In this document: piece by piece, positions 58,029 to 64,000 of the stretch
Numbering within the stretch: position 1 is the first letter of the stretch
Layout of the letters: each line of letters begins with the position of its first letter
From: Metabacillus endolithicus
Lineage (GTDB): Bacteria > Bacillota > Bacilli > Bacillales > Bacillaceae
DNA: 64,000 nucleotides
NCBI RefSeq assembly: GCF_023078335.1
Contig: NZ_CP095550.1
Location: forward strand, 1,718,001-1,782,000
Reading direction: 5' to 3'
Notes under the pieces: model-generated
Database searches by the model: none
What the model was told of the DNA's origin: nothing
Seen by the model: the letters and a program-made list of their open reading frames with translations, nothing else
Program-made: the position numbers and the translations under genes

Positions 58029-58199
58029 TTACGTATTACTTGCTTTAAATACTGATGTAGATATGATCCTACTTTCTGCCTTTTCAAGATCCCTTCGATT
58101 AATTTCTTCATTTAACATCATGATAAAATTTTGATCTAATTCATAAAAAACAGCATCCTCATAGGCATCTAGTAGTTGATTATAACTCAATTGTCGCAT
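58029..58199 (-). CDS. sda: Sda-like sporulation checkpoint protein
   Basis: A 56-residue two-helix protein, MRQLSYNQLLDAYEDAVFYE then DQNFIMMLNEEINRRDLEKA, matching Sda (MRKLSDELL..., EIKRR). Sda binds the dimerisation domain of sporulation kinases and blocks Spo0A activation during replication stress. ATG 58199 has AAAGGAG seven to eight nt upstream; a longer frame to 58265 lacks one. The C-terminal 15 residues differ from B. subtilis Sda, so it could be a paralogue. Confidence 0.78.
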   Translation of the reverse strand: MRQLSYNQLLDAYEDAVFYELDQNFIMMLNEEINRRDLEKAESRIISTSVFKASNT

Positions 58200-58490
58200 T
58201 GTTAAAGTCTCCTTTAAACAGAAATTCATAGTATGCTTATTCTCTATTTTACTATTATTAAACATCCATACTTTTCATGAAGACTGTGTAGAAACAAGAG
58301 AATCGGCAGACCAACCAACTAATTATCACTTTCAGGATGAATAATCGGCATTTCACTAAAAATCTACAAATTAAGACATACACTTAGAGGGTGATATCAA
58401 GCGAATAAACACCATCAAATAGTTGATGTCTCTACTATGTATGTATGTTTTACTTTCTTACTTTCAAGGTAGGATAGAAAGAGTAATCCC

Positions 58491-59383
58491 TTACCCTTTT
58501 TCCTTTAGCTTATTTTTTTTATAAGCCAACGGAGTCATGTTCGTTGTTTTTCGAAATTTATCAATGAAATAGCTTGTGCTGTTAAAGCCTAATTGATAGG
58601 CAATTTCTGTTACGTTTAACTCAGTTTGCTGAAGTAAGATCAAACTATTTTGAATGCGATAATCATTAACATAGCTTAATGGTGTTGTTTTTAAGGTTCG
58701 TTTAAAGTAACGGCAGCATTCCGAACGACTTAATTGACCTGCCTTAGCGATATCATCTAATGTTAATTTTTCAGCAAAGTGAGAATGAACATAGTTTAGC
58801 ATTTCCTTCATACGTTTATTTTTTTGAACCTCTACCTGGTCATACTCCAATTTGAAACCGTTAACGATGAGGTTTTTCCAAAGAGAAGTTAAGGAAATGG
58901 AAATCTCCATCTCATAGTAAGGTGCTTTTTGATTTATCAATTGATGAATGGTTAAAATGGCGTTTAAAATAGTTGCCCCCCACACCTCATCAGAATTTAA
59001 TAGTAAATATGGTAAATTGGTTGCTCGTAGATAAGGTGAGACATAGGTTGCATAGAGCTCCTGTGGTAAAAGAAAATGTGGTGAAACATTCAAGCAAAGA
59101 TAAACACATCCTGAATGATTCTTATCTTCCGCCATATGCAAGCATTCACTATTTATAAATAGCCCTCTCCCATTCTCACACTTACACTTTCTTCATTTAT
59201 TTGAAAAGTCGCCTCACCTTTTACAATAAAAACAAATTGAAGTTCTTCATGCCAGTGAAGAGGAATGTAGCCATTAATATTTTTGTTAATTGTTGTTTCA
59301 TAGCACGCTATGGGTAGCTCAACCGTTCGATGTTTCGTCAGTTCTTTTAAACGTTGATCTATTTCAAAATTTTTAATCTGCAT
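58491..59383 (-). CDS. AraC-family transcriptional regulator with cupin sensor, frameshifted
   Basis: A 297-residue regulator: cupin domain (about 30-130; YIPLHWHEELQFVFIVKGEA) and two C-terminal helix-turn-helix motifs (LSRSECCRYFKRTLKTTP, VTEIAYQLGFNSTSYFIDKF). The frame breaks at a CCC (59163-59165); one more base gives MGEGLFINSECLHMAEDKN and full length. Divergent from the EamA exporter with about 108 bp between the starts, which suggests it controls that gene. Confidence 0.88.
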
Positions 59384-59491
59384 ACACCATCACCTCAATA
59401 TTGTGATACTTTTTGATTCAATTTAAGTATATTTCAGTTATTTTTGAGCTTATTATTACACTATTATTATATTTTGAGGTGGTCAATACAA

Positions 59492-60429
59492 ATGAACTCA
59501 TCTTCTAGAAAAGTTGGATATTTGCTTGTGATAACAGGAGCGATCTTTTGGGGTGTTGGAGGTACGGTAGCACAAAAGCTTTTTCAACAATATGCCGTCA
59601 ATGTTAACTGGCTAGTCACTACACGATTGCTTATTGCTGGTATGTTACTTTTATCTGTTCAATACTTTCGTAAAGATCGGTCACAAATACTAGGAGTGTG
59701 GAAAACAAAAAAAACAGCCATACAACTATTAATTTTTGGGATACTCGGTATGTTAGCCGTTCAATACACATACATGGCGTCTATTAAATATGGAAATGCA
59801 GCAGTTGCCACACTCCTACAATATTTAGCACCAGTTATGATCATTATCTATTACATTTTGCGAAAACAAACTGCACTAACAAGACAGGACACAATGACTG
59901 TATTTCTTGCTTTATTAGGCTCATTTTTCTTATTAACAAATGGATCTTTTTCTCAATTGTCTGTCCCACCACTTGCTGTTATTTGGGGAATCCTATCTGG
60001 TGTAGCCTGGCATTTTATACATTATATGCTGTTCCCCTGCTCAAGAAATTTGATACATTAGTCATTGTAGGTTGGGGTATGATCATAGGTGGTTTAGCAT
60101 TAAGTATGATCCACCCACCATGGAAAATTGAACTAGGAACTTTACCAGTTGAGGCCTATCTTTACTTTCTTTTCGTCATAATCTTTGGCACAATGTTTGC
60201 CTTTTGGTTTTATATTGAAAGCTTACAAAGTTTATCTCCAAAAGAAACAAGTCTTTTAAGCAGCGTAGAACCACTTGCAGCTGTAATCACCACAGTCATT
60301 TGGCTAAAAGAACCATTTGGGTCTCTTCAATGGATTGGTGCTTTTAGTATTATCGGTATGATCTTGTTATTAGCGCTGGGAAAAAAGAATTCTGCCGCTG
60401 TTGAGGTTGAAGAAGTGAAGGTTGGTTAG
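59492..60429 (+). CDS. EamA/DMT-family transporter, frameshifted
   Basis: About 312 residues with ten membrane helices in two EamA halves ([20 protein letters not shown] at the start; [14 protein letters not shown] in the second). The frame breaks near a CC at 60006-60007; adding one base gives [22 protein letters not shown] 59492 is used since GAGGTGG precedes it. Exports amino acids or similar metabolites by family; substrate unknown. Divergent from the AraC-type gene. Confidence 0.87.
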
Positions 60430-60447
60430 TGGGCTGGGGAGTGCCTG

Positions 60448-61311
60448 TCACTCCCCGAATTTTGTCTGACGAATATGAGTTAATGAAGACTCGACCCTTC
60501 TATTAAAAATCAGTTTCACTACCAGCATAGCGGTTATTAGGATAGGAATACAAAGTAAGCTGGATTCAAACCCAAATCCTGATCCGTTCCAAATGGTTTT
60601 GTTTACATATGTGATTTCATATAAGGAAGCAACATCCTTTCCTCCATTTAAGAATCCCAAAACACCTGATTGAGTATAATTCATAAATAAATGAAGACCA
60701 ATTGGTAGCCATAAGCTTCCTGAATAATGACGGGCAAGACCAAATAGTATCCCAGCAAGCATAATACTCGTTATTTCAATGATAATATGCACAACAGGCT
60801 TATCCAGACTGCTTGGATTTAATAGATGGATAAGACCGAACAAAACGGACGGAATAATAATTGCAGCCCAAGTGCTTGTTAGTTGTTTTATCATCCCAAA
60901 TAAATAGCCTCTAAAAAATATTTCTTCTCCAACCGACACTACTATAAATAACAACAGCTGTGCTCCAATAACTGTCACTTCCCAGTTGTTTTTTTCAAAT
61001 GAAACTGAGTTCATTCCAAGCATGATAAATGCTCCTATTGTTGGAATCAATATAGCAATAATGGAACCTGTTAATAGTGAAGAGAATGCTTTTTCATCCT
61101 TAAATCCTAGTGCCCACCCCTTTTTACGATCAAACCACAAATACATGATAAAAGCAGATAAAAGCAAACCAAGCTGAGTCCAGGCATAGCCAAGAGTTTC
61201 ACTATCGGGAGTTAAAACATTCCCCAAAACTGTAAAAAACATGGTACCCGCAAGCATAAGAATAATTGCCAAAGTTAATTTCCCTAACATTTTTCCATAA
61301 TGATGATCCAT
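60448..61311 (-). CDS. CPBP-family intramembrane metalloprotease (Abi/CAAX-type)
   Basis: A 287-residue membrane protein with about eight helices. Family motifs: VGEEIFFRGYLFG (E-E-x3-R), FGLIHLLNP and HLFMNYTQ, which hold the zinc-binding Glu and His residues. Bacterial members process small peptides, often bacteriocin or immunity factors; no peptide gene is adjacent here. Monocistronic. Confidence 0.87.
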   Translation of the reverse strand: MDHHYGKMLGKLTLAIILMLAGTMFFTVLGNVLTPDSETLGYAWTQLGLLLSAFIMYLWFDRKKGWALGFKDEKAFSSLLTGSIIAILIPTIGAFIMLGMNSVSFEKNNWEVTVIGAQLLLFIVVSVGEEIFFRGYLFGMIKQLTSTWAAIIIPSVLFGLIHLLNPSSLDKPVVHIIIEITSIMLAGILFGLARHYSGSLWLPIGLHLFMNYTQSGVLGFLNGGKDVASLYEITYVNKTIWNGSGFGFESSLLCIPILITAMLVVKLIFNRRVESSLTHIRQTKFGE

Positions 61312-61424
61312 TTTCGATAACCTCCAGGATTTTCAATCTCCCTTAATGGTAATTCCATGTGGTCATACGAAACTAGTGAACACTGTCATCATTTTAGTCA
61401 TAATAAAAATGTCCAAGTCATTAG

Positions 61425-61466
61425 AAAAAGCACCCTTCAGTCTATGAAGACTTTAGGATGCTTTCT
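61425..61466 (-). terminator. Terminator after the first aldo/keto reductase
   Basis: AAAGCATCCTAAAGTC pairs with GACTGAAGGGTGCTTT; TTCTAATG follows on the minus strand. Confidence 0.8.
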
Positions 61467-61484
61467 TTTATAACTACATATTCA

Positions 61485-62402
61485 TTAAGGAAGCACATTA
61501 CCAGCTGCGCGGAAAATGCTATACCATTCTTCACGTGTAAGCTTGATTTCACTGGCTTTCACACAATCTTTTAATCGGCCTTCATTCATTGTACCGATAA
61601 CAGGCTGCATTTGTGCTGGGTGACGTAATAACCATGCAATCGCAATCGTTGTATTGCTTACTTCATATTTTTTCGCAATTTCATCGATTTTTTGATTTAA
61701 TTCCGGAAACTTTTCGTTTCCTAGGAATACTCCTTCAAAGAAACCATATTGAAATGGTGACCATGGTTGAATCGTAATATCATTCAATCTACAAAATTCA
61801 AGAACACTAGCATCTCTATTTACAGCTGCTTCATTTTCCATGTTCACATTAAAACCGTTGGATATCATCGTCGAGTTTGTAATACTTAATTGCAGTTGGT
61901 TCGCAACAATTGTTTGCTTAACCGACTTTTTAAGTAATTGAATCTGCATTGGATTTTGGTTGGAAACACCAAAGTGACGTACCTTTCCTGAGCTTTCAAG
62001 AGTATCGAAAGCCTCCGCTACTTCTTCTGGCTCCATCAAAGTATCTGGGCGATGAAGAAGCAAAACATCAAGGTAATCAGTTTTTAAGCGTCTTAAGATT
62101 CCATCAACCGATTCTAAAATATGTTCTTTAGAAAAATCGAACATTCCATTACGAATACCGCATTTTGATTGTAGGATAATTTTTTCACGAACATCATCGT
62201 TCATATGAATAGCATCAGCAAAGATTTCCTCACATTCTCCTCCACCATAAATATCGGCATGATCAAAGAAATTTGCGCCCAATTCCATGGCTGTTTGAAC
62301 GAAATGCTCCGCCTCATTTTTTTCAAGTGAATTAATACGCATGCAGCCTACCGATACAACAGGCACATCTAATGTACTTTTTCCAAGTTTCATTGTCCTC
62401 AT
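61485..62402 (-). CDS. Aldo/keto reductase, YdhF-like
   Basis: NADPH-dependent carbonyl reductase of 305 residues, TIM barrel. Catalytic tetrad: Asp and Tyr in FDHADIYGGGE, Lys in ILQSKCGI, His in VLLLHRPDTL. The C-terminal RHPAQMQPVIGTMNEGRLKD binds cofactor. Substrate unknown. Confidence 0.9.
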   Translation of the reverse strand: MRTMKLGKSTLDVPVVSVGCMRINSLEKNEAEHFVQTAMELGANFFDHADIYGGGECEEIFADAIHMNDDVREKIILQSKCGIRNGMFDFSKEHILESVDGILRRLKTDYLDVLLLHRPDTLMEPEEVAEAFDTLESSGKVRHFGVSNQNPMQIQLLKKSVKQTIVANQLQLSITNSTMISNGFNVNMENEAAVNRDASVLEFCRLNDITIQPWSPFQYGFFEGVFLGNEKFPELNQKIDEIAKKYEVSNTTIAIAWLLRHPAQMQPVIGTMNEGRLKDCVKASEIKLTREEWYSIFRAAGNVLP

Positions 62403-62605
62403 GAAGTGATATCCTCCTTTTTAAAAACTGCTTTATCATGTTGATTGTCTAATAAATTATGTAACCTTGGATATGTATCCTTACCGATTTTCCCACAATA
62501 GGATAGCGTTTACAAGGAAACAGTGTTTTCCTTGTGAATTTTTAGAGTCTAGTTAACAAAACCTGTATAGTACCCTTATAGAAGATGCAGCACTGCACTT
62601 ACCTA

Positions 62606-63448
62606 TTAAAACTCCTCATACACTGCAGGATCTTGATTATTAATTCTTCCATCAGGTTGAGTTAACTCTAAAATCATAGTCATTTCATCCTCATTCAGCG
62701 AAAAGTCAAAAATAGAGATATTCTCAAGTTGGCGTTCTTTAGATGCAGATTTAGGAATACTAACTGCCCCTAGCTGATAATGCCAGCGTAAAATAATTTG
62801 GGAAACCGATTTGTTATGATTATCAGCAATCTCTTTCAATGTAGGATGTTGTAACACGGCGTTAGCTCGTGCTAATGGGCTCCATGACTGAATTTGGACA
62901 TTATTTTCTTCGTGCCATTTTCTAAGTTCACCTTGATTAAAAAACGGATGAAGTTCGATTTGATTGATGCTTGGCTTCTCCCCTGTTTCTTTTTCAAGAC
63001 GTTCAATATGTTCCGGCAAAAAGTTACAAACACCAATCGAACGAATCAATCCTTGTTTTTTTGCATCAATTAATGCCTGCCATGCTTCTACATATAAATT
63101 TTGTTTTGGGTTGGGCCAATGTATTAAATATAAATCATAATAATCAAGATTGGCACGATATAACGACTCTTCAATCGTTGTAACAGCTTTTTCATATTGC
63201 TGATAGCGACCTGGAAGTTTAGATGTTATGCGTAATTCTCCTCTTGAAACTGAACTGCGTCTAACAGCTTCTCCAATCGTTCCTTCGTTTTCATAATTAT
63301 AAGCAGAGTCAATCAGTCGATAGCCTAGGTCATCTATCGCAGTTTGGATAGACTTTACACCTTGATCTCCTTTAAGTTTATATGTTCCTAACCCGATTAC
63401 AGGAAGGGTACTACCGTCATTAAGGGTTATATTCGGAATTGAAACCAT
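62606..63448 (-). CDS. Aldo/keto reductase, AKR5 family (YvgN/YtbE-like)
   Basis: A 280-residue reductase. Catalytic Asp and Tyr in LIDSAYNYENE, Lys in ITSKLPGRYQ, His in YLIHWPNPKQN; cofactor loop SIPKSASKERQLEN. AKR5 members of Bacillus reduce methylglyoxal and other small aldehydes. Separate from the preceding reductase gene by 200 bp and not closely similar to it. Confidence 0.92.
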   Translation of the reverse strand: MVSIPNITLNDGSTLPVIGLGTYKLKGDQGVKSIQTAIDDLGYRLIDSAYNYENEGTIGEAVRRSSVSRGELRITSKLPGRYQQYEKAVTTIEESLYRANLDYYDLYLIHWPNPKQNLYVEAWQALIDAKKQGLIRSIGVCNFLPEHIERLEKETGEKPSINQIELHPFFNQGELRKWHEENNVQIQSWSPLARANAVLQHPTLKEIADNHNKSVSQIILRWHYQLGAVSIPKSASKERQLENISIFDFSLNEDEMTMILELTQPDGRINNQDPAVYEEF

Positions 63449-63528
63449 ACCTAATCACTCCTATTCATTAATAGTTTTAGGTTACCATAATTTTCAATAC
63501 GACTCATAGTATTTGAATTTATTCCAAT

Positions 63529-63565
63529 AATAAAAAAACCTTATCCAGCCTTTGGACAAGGTTCT
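63529..63565 (-). terminator. Terminator after the PHP gene
   Basis: AACCTTGTCC pairs with GGATAAGGTT; seven T follow on the minus strand. Confidence 0.87.
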
Positions 63566-63582
63566 CTACTATATGATTCTAT

Positions 63583-64000
63583 TTATCCAGCAATCTCTTT
63601 TTCCTGCAACAACACCTGTTTTAGTAATTTCTTTACAACAGTTGCTGCTTTTACTTTTAAATACAGATCTTCTGATGTATGTATCTGATAGTCTCCAGCA
63701 ATGATGCACTTCTTTAAGTCTCCAACCGTATTGCACTCCTTATTGAGTTCATTATAAACACTGCCGTATTGAAAATATTGATGTGTATCACTTCCACCTA
63801 CCACCGGCAACCCTATTTCTTTAGCAAATGAATTCAGCTTAGAGATATATTCTTCCACTCCTTGTGCATAGAGATCTTTTCCATTAAGATCAAAAGCATC
63901 TAATCGGTGGAGCTGTTTTTTACTTAAATGATATAAAGGTGTGCTTTCTCGAAAAGGATGGGCACCGATTTTTAATACGGGATAACCATCTGCCAAATCC
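63583..64000 (-). CDS. PHP-domain phosphoesterase, C-terminal part, cut by window edge
   Basis: The frame is open to the right edge; the last 138 or so residues are visible. Metal-binding residues of a PHP domain are seen in IGAHPFRES and VVGGSDTHQY. The missing N-terminus should hold the HxDSH-type motif. Substrate unknown; related proteins act on nucleoside or sugar phosphates. Confidence 0.8.
   Translation of the reverse strand, partial: DLADGYPVLKIGAHPFRESTPLYHLSKKQLHRLDAFDLNGKDLYAQGVEEYISKLNSFAKEIGLPVVGGSDTHQYFQYGSVYNELNKECNTVGDLKKCIIAGDYQIHTSEDLYLKVKAATVVKKLLKQVLLQEKEIAG

Overview
The window comes from a low-GC, Gram-positive, spore-forming Bacillaceae (Bacillus or Metabacillus type). 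The evidence is a CysJ almost identical in layout to that of Bacillus subtilis, a CwlO-type autolysin, GlpP/GlpD, an Sda-like sporulation checkpoint protein, Zur, Fur, CRE and RAT control sites, strong AGGAGG ribosome sites and T-rich intrinsic terminators. Most genes lie on the minus strand. No rRNA, tRNA, IS element, phage or CRISPR array was seen.

Layout. 1-5.1 kb: a cobalamin-riboswitch operon encoding a wall-anchored transcobalamin-like protein, a DUF4430 lipoprotein, EcfT and a double ATPase EcfA, which together look like corrinoid capture and ECF import. 5.3-8.1 kb: Zur-controlled zinc-stress pair (COG0523 GTPase and zinc-free L33) and a CwlO-like endopeptidase. 8.4-12 kb: a two-component system and an AlkD-like repair protein. 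12-30.8 kb: a large signalling island that joins a full chemosensory pathway (CheA, CheW, CheY, CheX, CheR, CheB, two MCPs) to two complete partner-switching modules (PP2C phosphatase, HATPase anti-sigma-type kinase, STAS antagonist) plus a third STAS protein and a GAF-LuxR regulator. One phosphatase carries a LOV blue-light domain, and one soluble MCP is a 1242-residue hairpin built from 56-residue repeats on both arms. 30.9-34.3 kb: lysophospholipase, GlpD with its antiterminator leader, GlpP. 34.4-36.4 kb: a Fur-controlled island with an FsrA-like small RNA candidate, a tiny Cys-rich ORF, a Cas4/AddB-like Fe-S protein that seems to have lost its nuclease residues, and an FbpA-like protein. 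36.5-37.6 kb: about 22 tandem copies of a 52-bp unit, each able to form a hairpin. 37.7-47.6 kb: aldehyde dehydrogenase, MFS transporter, UppP, a diguanylate cyclase behind a c-di-GMP-I riboswitch, an MhqR-type dioxygenase, and CysJI. 48-54.2 kb: amidase and a bglP-bglH-licT beta-glucoside operon with CRE and RAT. 54.2-64 kb: phosphoglycerate-mutase-like phosphatase, MEDS hybrid kinase, LytTR regulator, Sda, AraC regulator with a divergent EamA exporter, CPBP protease, two aldo/keto reductases and a partial PHP protein.

Quality caution. At least nine genes are interrupted by single-base indels, nearly all in homopolymers (ecfA, the 8.9-kb kinase, cheB, uppP twice, bglH, the hybrid kinase, the LytTR regulator, araC-type, eamA). 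In each case restoring one base gives a full-length family member, so sequencing or assembly error is the likeliest cause. I give the full span for those genes and state where the break is.
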